In this document: piece by piece, positions 36,781-48,346 of the stretch | Position numbering within the stretch: position 1 is the stretch's first letter | Layout: each line of letters starts with the position of its first letter | From: Hydractinia symbiolongicarpus | Taxonomy: Eukaryota; Cnidaria; Hydrozoa; Anthoathecata; Hydractiniidae | Direction: 5' to 3' | DNA: 64,000 nt | Assembly (NCBI RefSeq): GCF_029227915.1 | Contig: NC_079877.1 | Location: 11,593,351 to 11,657,350 of the forward strand | The notes under the pieces: generated by a model | Databases searched by the model: none | Told to the model about the DNA's origin: nothing | What the model saw: the letters and a program-made list of their open reading frames with translations, nothing else | Translations under genes and position numbers: made by a program

Positions 36781-37260
36781 ACGAGATTTTACTTGTGTTA
36801 CAGAGACCAAATAAAGACTTATTTGAGACATTTCTTTCGAACGAGATTTTACTGGTCTTACAGAGACCAAATAAAGACGTCTTTGAGACGTTTATTTGGA
36901 ACGAGATTTTACTTGTCTTACAGAGACCAAATAAAGACGTCTTTGAGACGTTTATTTGGAACGAGATTTTACTGGTCTTACAGAGACCAAATAAAGACGT
37001 CTTTGAGACGAACATTATAAACGATATTTTACTGGTCTCACAGAGACCAAATAGAGACTTCTTTGAGACGTTTATTTGGAACGAGATTTTACTTGTCTTA
37101 CAGAGACCAAATAAAGACGTCTTTGAGACGTTTATTTGGAACGAGATTTTACTGGTCTTACAGAGACCAAATAAAGACGTCTTTGAGACGAACATTATAA
37201 ACGATATTTTACTGGTCTCACAGAGACCAAATAGAGACTTCTTTGAGACGTTTTTTAGTC
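36781..37260. repeat. Satellite, 8 units of 60 bp with 180-bp higher order
   Basis: Eight exact-length 60-bp units, each opening ACGAGATTTTACTGGTCTTA or a variant and containing CAGAGACCAAATAAAGACGT. Units 3-5 and 6-8 match each other block for block, including a distinctive AACATTATAA junction and an ACGATATTTT start, so a 180-bp trimer was duplicated. Because 60 is a multiple of three and the unit lacks stops, long frames stay open on both strands (about 209 codons plus, 201 minus). These are better read as satellite artefacts than genes. Confidence 0.95.
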
Positions 37261-38573
37261 GGAAAACGTCTGGACGAGTTAGTATTCTTAGATTGACGAC
37301 TATTTTCGATTCTTCAAGTGATAGCATTTTTTATCTTTTCTTATCATTGTTAACAATATATCTTGGTTGTCAAGCGGGTAGGAAAACATAAAAACGTATT
37401 TGGTAATGTATATAAAAAGGATATAAAAGATCTAAATTAGAAATTGTAAAAATGTATTGAATAATATTTATCACATTCTTTGTTTTAAGGTTCGCTTTAT
37501 GAGGAGCGGTTATAGTGAGAAATTTTATTTGGTGCCTAGAAATGATTTCTAATTATCTACTAACTACATACTTTTTGGAATGATTAATACTTAACGGATA
37601 TTGACCGGTTTTAATTGTGTACTGTCAAATACAAAAGCCGAGGTCAAAAGTGCAGAACGAGCTTGCGAGGTCTGTGCCCATGACCGAGGGAATTGTATTT
37701 TACAGTACAACATCAAAACATGTCAGTATCCGTTTTATTACCTGATTGTATCTGGTCTGCAAATAATTATTCCTTTGTGAACAAAACAACAAAGCTTTAT
37801 TTAAGTTGCTATTGTTAGGTTTCACGGTTTCAACAAACAACACATACAATTTAGAATGAAATCTATAGATTGAAATTCAAACGTAATAAATTATATAAAC
37901 ATACCAGCTTGCCATATCAAAATAAACAGCGTGTAAAAATTTGAACGTGCGATTGAAAAAACTTAAAAGTTGAAAAAAATCTTTTGATAAAAAGTACGGC
38001 AATGCCTTGATTTTTTAATTTAAAAGTTGAATAAATTGTTGTTGTTGTTTTTATGTAACCATACCCTTTAAAAGGAATATAAATTACATGAATAATCATT
38101 AACAGTGTCAATATAATTAACATATGGCACTCCTGCTGTGCATATAATACTTGTAATTGTATTTAAAGTGAGAAATTGCAAAAAATAGTTAAAATAATTC
38201 ATTAATCAATATATACAAATGTGTAAATGGTGAAATAAGCATAAGCTTGATAATGGTACATTGTGTGGAGAAGAATGTCCAAAACAATGTATAATTCAAA
38301 TGACAAAGTGCGAGATTCATATGTTCAATAGGTAGTTTTATGAGAAAATTTTCCATGCAATGGTAATGTTATGTCTGTCAACCTAATGATTTCACAGGGG
38401 AAAGTTTAAGGAAGAATAAATAAAGTAATTAACGCAGCAGCCAATCAAATAGCTTCAATGTTTCTTTTTCGCCACGCAACGTATTCTTGCACAAAAAATG
38501 TCAGTGCTTATGTAAGAAAAATTTTTATCGGAGGTTGAATTTACAACATGTTGCATTATAACATCATTTACTT

Positions 38574-41515
38574 CTAAAGGTATCGCTTTATGCGAACTTT
38601 CACCAAGGTACACGTCTCTCCATCATGCAAAGTTGTGTTCGGTTTCATGTACTTGTTGAACCAAGTACCTGATTCCATATCGCCATACCACCATCCTGAG
38701 CCATGCACACGTGCTTTCTCTTGATTGTTTCCACGATCAAATGTGCTAAATGTCTTTCCACTGTGATACTGAACAAATTTGTCTTCTCCTATAAATAATT
38801 TAATATACTTGAAATCTAAAAAATCACAATAAAAGATTAACCCGCAAAACCCATTCATTTAAGGGTAGTTTCCATTGCTACAATATATTATCTCTACACT
38901 GATACAAAGGTGCGTCTGATTGTTTTCTGTCTTACAATTTTCTTTGAAAGCGTCTATGATAAGTCTCCCATAACAATATTCCGTATTTTGAGAACGTTTC
39001 GTTCACAATTGTATTTGTCTAAAACAAATCATGTGAAAAAAAAAATGATTTCACTAGTTAAGGATTTTATTGCATCCTAATATAAATTTACCGTGGCGAG
39101 TGCTATAAATTATCGTGCAGATAAGTCACAGAGAGTTAACGTTGGTATTATTTTTATTTTGTTCAAAAGTTTTAATTCATTGTTCATACATTTTCTTATT
39201 GAAATTGAGAACAAATCAATTTTATATGTTTTTCAGTTGATTCCTCCAGGCATTTTCATTTAAAATGTTTTTCAGTCTTCTTAATGAAATTGCTACCAAA
39301 CATTTTTTTGATAAGAAGCACAATGACTTTTAAAAAGACAATTGGTTGATTATTCCACGGATTTAAATAAGTAGTTATATGTATTCTAGTACAAGAAGTT
39401 GTGAGAATGTAACGACAATGAACAAAAATGTTATAATTTCAAAGGTCACAAGCTCTTTTAAATTAAATCAGTTTGATTGAAGAACGCTAGCCAGCTACTA
39501 CGATAAATTGTACAATGTTGCTGCAATTATTGTAGCAGTGAAAACTGGACGATTTTTTTTCCAAAAAAGTCGTTAATATTGGAAGGGAAACGATAAACGT
39601 AATGCTTATTTAACAAAGTGTCTGCAAAATTGATGCGACTTTTTATTGAGATGGTTTGAAATATACCTTTTTACTCTTCTTTATTAACAAAAATAATTTG
39701 AGATAATAGACAGTGCGCCAAGCTCACAAAGACCTCATAATACGGGCTAAAAATTGACAAATTTGTAGTGAGTATATGGCCGTAACGCTAGGAAAAATTA
39801 CCACCCTGGTACACAAATAACCGCTTGTAGCAATAGGGTTGATAGCAGTTGATCCTTAAATCTTTAGAGCCGTAATGCAGAAAATATCTTTCACAAAATA
39901 TGATATAGTGCTTTTGACTTGGCGAAAAGATTTTTGAAACTTTTACTTCAGAATGACAAAATTTCAGCTGCTCAAGTGTCTGGCTCACTAGCTTATGTTA
40001 GTGAGGCTTTAGCGCCGAATTTATTATTTGATTTTTCTCTTTTTTAAAAAAAACAAACTTTGCTATTGAAATTTTTTCTTCCTCTTTAGTTAATGAATGA
40101 ATTTGTAATCAATCAAGAATTTTCGATTAATCTTTTTTTTAAAGAACTGCTGTGTTATTAAGGGTCGTTTCTTAGATGCCAAAAGAAATAGTTTAAAATC
40201 TGTATAGAAACTAATAGAAAGTCTGCCCATGGCAAAAAGGTTATTTAAGCCGGCACAATTACAGGTTCATTAAAATTTTTACCTGCGACGCTCATTCTGT
40301 AGAAGTCACTTTCAGATGAAACAGTAAAGTTGTGATAAGTTGTACCCGTGCCGGTGTTGCCAGTTTTGCAATGCACGACAAGTAAAACAGGAGGATTGGT
40401 TATTTTTTGCAGCATTTCCAGACCAATCCAGTAGTCCATAGTTCCAGGATTCCCAAAACCATTTTTGTGCTCCTCCCACGTTCTGTTATAAATGGAGTTG
40501 TATTTATTCAACAAAACGTAAACAGAACCTAAAAGGTAACGCATTGTATTTATACTTTAAAAGAAAGTTACAGATGCCCGGTAAACATGACAAGCTTTAG
40601 TTTTCGTTCAAGGAAACTAAAAATATTAAAATTATTTTACATAAGTTAAAAAAAAACTGTTTAAAAAAAACGTTTTTGCCTCAAACAAACTGTACATTTC
40701 TGGTCAAAGAAAATTTCTAGAGAAAAAAGGTATATTTAAAAAGAATTACAGGTTGCAAGAGTTTAATTGTGAAACACAACTTGTTCTGGACAAAAATTTA
40801 CTTTTTAATTATATACGGCCCTTAGATGTCTTATTTCTTCTTTTGGTATATCTTTTAGTCAGAATTACACTTAAGAAAATATATTCGATTACAAGCGTTT
40901 TCCACAGCATAGTTGAACACGCTCCTACCTGTTCTGCCAAGCAACATTAGTAATGTTGTGATTATAATTTGCAGAACAAAAGTGCTTCTGATGAGGTTCA
41001 ACGTGTTTCTTTTGGTTGCATGTATACAAAGTGACGTTGTCATTAGGCACACAAATTTTTAAAGGGTCTTTACAGATACTATAATTTGTTGTGCAGTTGC
41101 TCTAGAAAAAAAGCTATTGTTAAATAAAGATAAGAAAAAAGAAAAGAATAGTACAAGATGCAAAGATTCGACTTACAACAAATTCGTAATGCGATGCAAT
41201 TTAATTCCAAATAAATTTGCAATTCCTTTCAAACATGGTTGTATCCAACAGATCACAATGATATTGAGAAGCAGATTCTTGTTTTAAATTCAAACTTTTA
41301 CAAGCAGGAGTTTTCAAACAAACACTTCCACATTTCTCTTTACTGGTAGTGGAGTATGTTGCAATTGGAACTACGTCCAAAACACGATTGGGATATCTTT
41401 TCATGTTCAACCAGCTAACTGTCAAACCTGTCTTGATTGTTTTCATTCTCCCCATATTGGATGCGACAACTGCATGTGCAAACATTAAGTTTAAAATCAC
41501 TTTAAGTTTTAACAT
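38574..41515 (-). pseudogene. PAN-EGF-like-fibrinogen domain gene, apparently broken
   Basis: Exons 5' to 3': 41177-41515, 40929-41101, 40283-40528, 38574-38788. Exon 1 has a signal peptide (MLKLKVILNLMFAHAVVA) and a PAN-like domain (EKCGSVCLKTPACKSLN, CDLLDTT). Exon 2 is EGF-like but with five clear cysteines in the usual span. Exons 3-4 carry most of a fibrinogen-related domain: TWEEHKNGFGN, YWIGLEMLQKIT, then FSTFDRGNNQEKA, GSGWWYGDM and LVKVRIKRYL. Two lesions are visible. A TAA interrupts exon 1 nine codons before its GTAAGT donor, within the PAN C-terminus. Exon 2 ends in phase 2 while exon 3 needs phase 1. Exons 3 and 4 join correctly. Exon order parallels the gene at 20.7-23.0 kb. A missed small exon or a base error could explain part of this. 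Confidence 0.65.
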
Positions 41516-42252
41516 TTCATTTAGTTTTTATTGACACTTTTTCAAACTCCTTTCTGTGAGAGTAAGTGAAGTTGCAGTATTTTTGACTTCTTAGCTACAT
41601 GTAAATAACCCAGTTTTACATTATTAAAAAGAAGGTATTATCAATACACAAAGTAAATTATAACCAAGCAACATTAAAACAGATATTCTTATAATCTGAT
41701 TTTTATTCAAACTGAGTTGGTCAGTGGACCATGTTAATAATAAATATGCTTTTAACTCAAAATGATAGTAGCTATGAGTAATAAGATAAACCTAAAAATC
41801 GCACAAAAAAATTTTACAATGTATACTCTCGTTAAATAGCACTCTGGATAAGTAGGACGCCCGCAAAGTGGTACATTTTTTCTCCGTACCTTGGAGCAAA
41901 AACTTTGCTAAGTGGGATATTTCATGGAATGACTTCATATTTTTCTGAGACTAAAGGCACTGAATTGATTCGAAAGAAAGATATTGTTAATCCAAATCTT
42001 CTTGTATTCGTGGAGACCCATAAACAATAATTGTAATACATTGTTCTTCGCAAGTAGTTGGGATTAGTGTATCATATGATAGATCTTCCATGCTGTTTTC
42101 AAATCGTTTGTGAGAGAGAAAAAGAGAAAGAAAAAAACTTAACATTCTAGTGTCATTCGAATCTTTATTTTAAATGAACGAATGCATTTCAGAGCAGTAG
42201 GAAAATAAAAGCTTACAGTCAACCCCTGGTTTGTGTTTTAAGTGAAGGAACG

Positions 42253-42516
42253 GATGTAACAGATGAAATGACCGAGCCTTAAAAAGAAGCCACGCTCATG
42301 ACGATTCTGAACAATTATGCAGAAGGCGACATTTACAACGCTGATGAGTTTGGATCGTTCTTCCAAGCTTTGCCAAGAAAAACGTTTTATTTGAAAGATA
42401 AACAATGTTCCGTAAATAAGCAGAGCAAAACGGGAATATCTGGCCAATCTACGGCTAACATGAATGGAGAAAAACTCCCAATGTTCGTGATCGGGAAATC
42501 GCAGAAGTCAAGATAA
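42253..42516 (+). mobile_element. Tigger/pogo-type DDE transposase fragment
   Basis: The frame reads ILNNYAEGDIYNADEFGSFF, then QALPRKTFYLKD, KQCSVNKQSKTG and ANMNGEKLPMFVIGKSQKSR. It matches the start of the Tigger/jerky DDE_1 catalytic domain: YNADE contains the first catalytic Asp, and LP-x-FVIGKS-x-K is a hallmark. An upstream stop breaks the frame, and the later catalytic residues and the DNA-binding N-terminus are not found nearby. A dead fragment of a cut-and-paste transposon. Confidence 0.85.
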
Positions 42517-43321
42517 ATTGCGCGCAAACTATATTTTAATTTCAAGATCAAAAAATCTATCCACTGTAAAATAAAGTTTGTAATGGGCTGACTTGGACTT
42601 AGAATAATAACAATTTTCCAACTATATTATGACCGAGAAGGTGTTTTAAATTCTATCTTCGTCTTTTCTTCCAAATTAACCTGATTAGTATTAGATAATT
42701 TAAAGGCAACATCTGGATTCACTGGTTCTTAAACTATTTTTTTAAACAGGCATTAAGTTTGTTGCTTGTTTATCCAATATACGCTTTATTTCCGTTATAG
42801 GTCTTTGTTTTCTAAATTTGTATCAGATTTCTTCGCTGTGTGTCACTTGTGGTGAAAGGAAATGTAGATCGTGCATTTATTACATTTTTTCCAACCTTAG
42901 TTTCGTCCAAAAAAGGTTTTTCTTCAGCTTTTGCATTATTTTGTCTCTTGATTTGCGTAAGAGTTCTAGCAAATATAAACAACACGCTTCCAGTTAAAAC
43001 TCGTCTATACCATATTGCCCTAAACTAAATGCTTTGTTGATTGAATTTTAAATATGTAGTTTGCTGTTAGCAACAATATATATAATACAGAGACAAAGGA
43101 ATTTTTTAGGTATATTTATAGACCGTGTTTACCTGTGACGGATAGAAATCAAATTAGGTACAAGACAGGGTGTCTATTAACACGAGACTAAGCCTGTCTT
43201 ATATGTAATTTAGAATGATTTCGTGCCGACAAAAAAAGTGAAATTGTATCGGTCTTATACTAAAACGACATCGTGAGAACAAATGCTTTAAGTTCCACTT
43301 CATGAATCAGGTAACAAACTT

Positions 43322-43790
43322 TTAAAGGTCAGTTTCTCTGCAATCTCGGACAAAATACTTTTGCAAAAACCCTAGGCTAGTTCGCACAAGACTCAGCCCT
43401 CGCCTCCATTTTAGTGTTGCACGTGGTTGCAATGGCATGGGAAGGAAACTCGTACTAATCAAAACTGAAAACGAGCGAAAAGTTAGGAAATTCAAGACAT
43501 GCGGTTTCCGAAAAATCGAGTCGGATGTATAACATCGGCTAATCTGAGAAAATGTGCAACTCCCTAACTTCATCCTCGTCCCTAGGGTCTTGTGGCCCAT
43601 GATCCGTTAATACATCAACAAGGCAAAATGCCCTGTGAACTAGGCTTCCCTAACTTCTCAAGCTGCAAATTCTTAAAGCCGAATGCTTACTTAAAAAATG
43701 GGCATGACAGTTCATTAAAAAAGAGGATTTTGCAAACATTCTCGTCCCCAAAATTTGTTGCCTGGTGTCAAAAGCGCACGCGCTGACATG
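43322..43790. repeat. Dispersed repeat with CCTCGTCCC...GGGTCTTGTGGCC
   Basis: The core CCTCGTCCCTAGGGTCTTGT followed by GGCCCATGATCC resembles the tract at 25135-25185 (CTCATCAGGGTCTCTTGGCC). A second TTCTCGTCCCCAAAATTTG block occurs at 43739. Less AT-rich than its surroundings. Probably a MITE- or SINE-like family; ends undefined. Confidence 0.35.
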
Positions 43791-44753
43791 ATGGCTAACT
43801 ACTTTTTATAACAAGTATATTGGTTGATATGGATAATTAATGGTTTGTCTCACTATTACAATTTCTGTGGAATTTTTATTTCTAATTTTATTCCGGTGTC
43901 TGAGAGTACAGAACAAACAATAAATTTTGTGTTGAGTTGAAAATTTTAAAGACAAATGGTTTTTTAAATAAAAAATAAATAAAAAAAGCTTTATTCAGTA
44001 ATGGCTTTTTACACCTAGATGTATATATAGCCACAAATTGCCAAAACTCAAAATGGAGTTTTAATTCCATTTAAAATGTCAACAATAAAAAACATTTGTC
44101 CAAAAACATTAACTTCCTGTCTCATCATTTGTTTTGTGAAATACATTTGTGATAGTCAGAGATTCTCTTATGTTTTACCTTCTTTCGACAAAATCCGCCA
44201 TCTGTTTAGCCAACCAGTTTTAAGTGATTTGCATTTGTTTTAGTTGGTGAAAGCTGCTTCTCAACAGAAGCTACAATAAAGGTTGTCAAACATCTCCCTG
44301 GCGCAAGAAACTTCACCAACAAGGGTATGTTGTCAATCACTACTTGGAGTCGTTTTTCCAGTTAGAATACACTAAATATAAGGAAACGATTACTAACAAA
44401 GCTGAAAATGCGGAAAGTTATCAGTTATCCGCTGATTTAACTACCGAAGAGTTATCGGCTTATCTCGTTGGAGAAGTTAGAGAAAATCCATTCATCTGGC
44501 ATACTTCTTCAATAAAAAATGGAAAGCATTAAGGAGAATAACAGCAGTTTTAATACAACCTGGTAAGTTTTTAAAATTGTATAGCTACTTATCTAAGCAA
44601 TGTGTATCTAAGCAACGTGCAGGATCTTTTACCCAATTTAAACTATTGTTCTTAAACAGTTTGTGGCAAGCTAGGCTAACTGGTCAATGTATGTATTTAC
44701 ATTTTGCAGTATTTTTGGTTTTTTTGGTAACAGTGTGTCCATGTGCGTTTTTC

Positions 44754-45430
44754 AATACTTTACTCGGAGAAACTTTCGCGAGTCCAAAAATTCGCGAAAT
44801 GTTTTGGATAAATTTTCGCAAATCTACAAATTAAAAATTTTTGGCGAGATAAACTTTTGCGAAATCTGAAATTGGAAAGTTTTGGCGAGATAAACTTTCG
44901 CGATTCGTGATTTTATACGTTCTCATAAAAAAAGTGACCTATATTTCTTATGATAGAAAGTGTTTTGTAACGATGTAATTTTTTTTCTAATGGTATGTAA
45001 AAACTTCCATTTACAAATTGGGTTCATCGTCAAAATCACAAAACAGATCAAACACATTTCTAGGCTCGTCTTCTTCCGGCTTGCCCAAATCGTCGTCATC
45101 GTCTTCTTCGCCAGTAACTCGGTTATAAGCCACACATACATTTGAAACATCATCGCTTTTGTTTATTTCTAAGTTTATTCCAATCTTGTTCCCAGCGCCA
45201 GTTGTGCCAAGTGAGGGCGAGTCAAGAAATAACATTTAAAACCAGCAAAATGTTTTTAAATTTTAGTGGATAAACCTTCGCGAATCGACAATTTAGAAAG
45301 TTTGTACTGAATAAACTTTCGCGAATGGCCATTTTTGAAAGTTTAACGAGACAAAGTTTCGCGAAAAAGGTTAAGAAACGCAAAATTCGCGAAAGTTTTT
45401 CTTGCGAAAGTTTCTCTGAATAAAGTATTG
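44754..45430. mobile_element. MITE, 677 bp, TTCGCGAAA-rich inverted ends
   Basis: The left end CAATACTTTACTCGGAGAAA pairs with the reverse complement of the right end (CCAATACTTTATTCAGAGAAA). Inside each end TTCGCGAAA-type words repeat many times (44775-44905 and 45275-45405). The element carries no transposase; a 74-codon acidic frame on the minus strand (45011-45235, EEDDDDDLGKPEEDE) is the only notable frame. Non-autonomous DNA element; superfamily not assigned. Confidence 0.8.
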
Positions 45431-45443
45431 GAGCTGCACAAAT

Positions 45444-45779
45444 TTGTTACCCGATTACGAGAAAATTACAGAAGCTGCACAGTCTAGATCTTGTTCCAAA
45501 AAACTTTCAGCCTTTTTGCACGATGTCGTATCTGGAAAGCCAGCAGTAGCTGACATGCCTGTAACATCGCCCATTGCATCCCCCATTTTACTTTTCTTAG
45601 ATGACCAAGTTGACAGTGATGAAATAACATTGATTATTAAGGATGTAGAAAAAAGAAATATTCCACAACCTGCTTGTATTAAGCCCGGTAAGAAGCATAA
45701 AACCTCCAGGATCAAAGATTTTGATAATTTTTTTGCTTTGACATATTATTTAAAAAAGAAGACGAGGAAAGAAAATTGA
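45444..45779 (+). CDS. Unidentified ORF, 111 codons, next to the MITE
   Basis: The frame reads MLPDYEKITEAAQSRSCSKK and later SAFLHDVVSGKPAVADMP, DSDEITLIIKDVEKRN and a lysine-rich end (KPGKKHKTSRIKDF). Composition is protein-like, with balanced charge and little low complexity, unlike most frames here. It starts about 15 bp beyond the MITE end, so the MITE may have split a longer gene or transposon ORF. No family recognised. Confidence 0.35.
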   Translation: MLPDYEKITEAAQSRSCSKKLSAFLHDVVSGKPAVADMPVTSPIASPILLFLDDQVDSDEITLIIKDVEKRNIPQPACIKPGKKHKTSRIKDFDNFFALTYYLKKKTRKEN

Positions 45780-45799
45780 CGAAGCTAACGAATGTAATG

Positions 45800-47200
45800 A
45801 GTCTATTTTGCTATTTTGAAACAGTTTGTCAAGTCAGTTAAAAGGATGTAAATACAGTTCACTTCGGGATTTTTTCACAATAATTGAACATAAGTATATA
45901 AATTATTTTAACAAGTACGTAAAAATTTTTAATATTTGTTTTGCGTTTGAAACTGAAAAATTGTCAACAAAGTTTGCGTTAAAAAGAAGGCAAGAGAATC
46001 CCGAGGTACTTCTACAGATTCAAAAGATTTTCATAAGATATTCCCAATGACACATCCACTTTTTGTTAACAGTTCATGTAACACCAGATATTGCGTTTTA
46101 AATGTTTATTGTTTTTGCAACCTCGACCACCGCTTCGACCTTCTTCTTCTAGCTCAAGTCTTTTTTTATGGCATATGACGTAAAATTTATAGTGCCGCTC
46201 GAATTAATGATTTTTATAGCCAAAACAATTAACTTCACAACAAAATCAACATGATATACTCATATAGCTGGCTAAGAAACTAATAAACAAAAACAGTAGT
46301 GTCCATGTTTTTTTTTTTTTTTTGCTTTAAATATAAAAGTTTTAATAGAAGCAGGTTGTGAAATTTACTGATCTACAACCTCCTTAAAACGATTACGATG
46401 GAAAGACAAGATACTAGTTATAACCTGCAAATTGACACTCACTAAGTCTACAAATGGTGTCTACAAAACGATTTTAACTTAATAAGGGTACCTTTCGAAG
46501 ACCCTACTAAGGTAAAATCGTAATTTCGTAATAATAAGTTTTCTACAACCCAAAGATGAAGAAAACATCGGTAACATTGGAAGATGGGCCGAACAAGGTC
46601 TGCTCATTGAGCAAATTGTTAATTTAGACTTAACGGTAACCGTAGCCTGATTAATGGCCGATAGATATGCGCCCTCTGTGCACTTCCAAACTACGCCTGA
46701 CCATATGCTTCATGGCAGCGGAAAACCTCCCCAGAGACTGTCGGATACTATCACTCTACTCGGTAAGTTTAAACGGACCGTTTAAACTTACCGAATACTT
46801 TACGCAAAAGATTTGGAATAAAAAAATCTGGATTAATCATGAAACATAAGTACTCAAACAATCCTTTAATTTTTTTCCCAATCTTCTGCGCAAACAGAGC
46901 TTCATTAGTTTAAATTAAGATATTGACGTTAAAGTAGTGATATTGACGTTGCGCCGTAGCGTCATAAAATCTAACATTTGAGACATACTTTTTTCGGCAA
47001 CTTCAAATAAAAATATCCACTATGACAGTCACATGCACTGCGTATTATTAAATAAGACTTCCTGAATGTAACGTCCTTGCACATATCATCTAAAGAAAGG
47101 GGGCAGGGAGGGATAACAAAAGGTATTATAATGGATGATATCCTTTTTTTGCTTTTAGATAATATATATTTACACTTGAAGTCACAACTCATACAAGTGT
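45800..47200. other. Non-coding stretch left of the DIRS cluster
   Basis: No supported gene. It contains a poly-T run at 46306-46323 and the perfect palindrome at 46760-46794. The DIRS-linked inverted arm begins to be recognisable near 47205. Confidence 0.5.
46760..46794. repeat. Perfect 35-bp palindrome with GTTTAAAC core arms
   Basis: TCGGTAAGTTTAAACGG at 46760-46776 and its exact reverse complement at 46778-46794 are separated by one base. There is no mismatch over 17 bp per arm. It could be a head-to-head join of element ends or a DNA hairpin. Confidence 0.95.
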
Positions 47201-47204
47201 CTGT

Positions 47205-48340
47205 AGGACATTTCCCTTTCCAGTTTAGACACAACGGCAACAGTTTGAACAAACTTGGATTCGTCTGGGATGTTTATTTTCCCCGACGTCATTTTACGGA
47301 TGTTGCTTGTCTAGTCGTCACAACGGCTGACTTGTAGGGGACCACAGACTACGTCTCAAACCGAAATCAAGTTCAATTCCGACACCAAATGTGTAGGAGT
47401 TTCTTCCAAAATTGTGGGAGTTCCAGCCGTGTATCGTAGGCATTGGAATTCCAAACTTTCCAGACAACCATCCTTGTCCGATCGGAAAGTGTTTAGTACT
47501 TTTCCAACGAAAAGACGAAATTTTTCCGTGCAGCGTCAGCGCAATATATTTTACCGAAGTAGGAATTTACGAGTTCGGCCCTGGTAACGGGAGGATTGAA
47601 TTGGTCCTATACGGACTTCAGGTATATATAACCTTCAGCTCCGCGAACGGTAGGAGGAAACACAGTATCGCGCATACCGCGATTATCCCCATGTTCGCTA
47701 TCAGAAGATGAGTAAACTTCTTCTGACGAGTCTTCTTTCAACACTCCGTCACTATCGCTTGCCACTGTGCTTTTCTTCGCCGTTGGTTGGGCTAAAAGTT
47801 TTGGTTTTTTCGATTTTGCCTCTTTTTCTAGCGCTTTTGCTTCAATTGACGTAAACACTTCGTCAGATGTAACTATTTTACAGTGAGGATTGGCCCTCTT
47901 CCGCGTTTCAGTGCTGACACCAGTTTTAGATGATGGAGGTGTCAGGGAGTCCAATTTCTTTAAGGACACTGACTGGAAGCAAGCGTTGCTTGTTGTTTGC
48001 GTGTTTGGACTTGAATCTGACGAAGCGGGCGTGGTTGGCATACGAATTAAATTGTCTGGTTCAGCGTCTGGAATAAAAAAAGAGAAAGTTCTCCCTTTGC
48101 GACCATTATACACGAATGTGTTGCCATCACTGTTCTCAGCATTGGATGGTGTGACTGATTCAAGTGTAGGCGTTTTGGTCGACTCGGCTGAAACTTCTGT
48201 GTTGATAGCGTCGAGTTCTGCGGCGGGAAGTTCCACACATCATACTTGAAAATATCGTTTTTACATTTTAGGGTTAATCCACATACATATAAATGGTCCA
48301 CACTGAAAGTAAGTAAGTAAGTAAACACTATCGATGCTTA
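47205..48340 (-). mobile_element. Left inverted arm: divergent acidic ORF of the DIRS cluster
   Basis: A 209-codon minus-strand frame (47607-48236) reads MELPAAELDAINTEVSAEST, then SVTPSNAENSDGNTF, a basic KALEKEAKSKKPK segment, and an acidic serine-rich SSEEVYSSSDSEHGDN. Weaker similarity continues to about 47205. The arm is an inverted copy of 54200-55000 at high identity; the right copy lacks about 300 bp after LPPP, where this copy keeps the K- and S-rich part. The product is unidentified; a TE-encoded accessory or gag-like protein is likely because it travels with the DIRS segments. Confidence 0.6.
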
Positions 48341-48346
48341 CCTGTT

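Larger units (their letters stand above)
33660..38570. other. Intergenic with satellite and a GACGTC-rich repeat
   Basis: No supported gene. A 100-codon minus-strand frame at 34384-34686 has a hydrophobic start but is otherwise AT-driven. The stretch holds a GACGTC-rich element at 35368-35620 and the 60-bp satellite at 36781-37260. Confidence 0.45.
41520..44753. other. Intergenic with DNA-transposon remnants
   Basis: No host gene seen. It includes a Tigger-like transposase fragment (42253-42516), a nearby GGATAAGTAGGACGCCC / AAGTGGTAC tract at 41848-41875 that resembles ends of such elements, and a repeat at 43560-43790 bearing CCTCGTCCCTAGGGTCTTG and TTCTCGTCCCCAAAATTTG. A 62-codon acidic frame lies at 44344-44532 without identity. 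Confidence 0.5.

Noticed and set aside
36722-37391. Overlapping frames of about 201 (minus) and 209 (plus) codons, the longest or joint-longest frames in the window
   Set aside because: They arise because a stop-free 60-bp unit is repeated in register; the 20-residue periodic peptides on both strands mirror the satellite and match no family.
47890-48249. 119-codon plus-strand frame opposite the acidic ORF
   Set aside because: It is the antisense shadow of the minus-strand ORF, which is the one repeated and partly conserved in the right arm.
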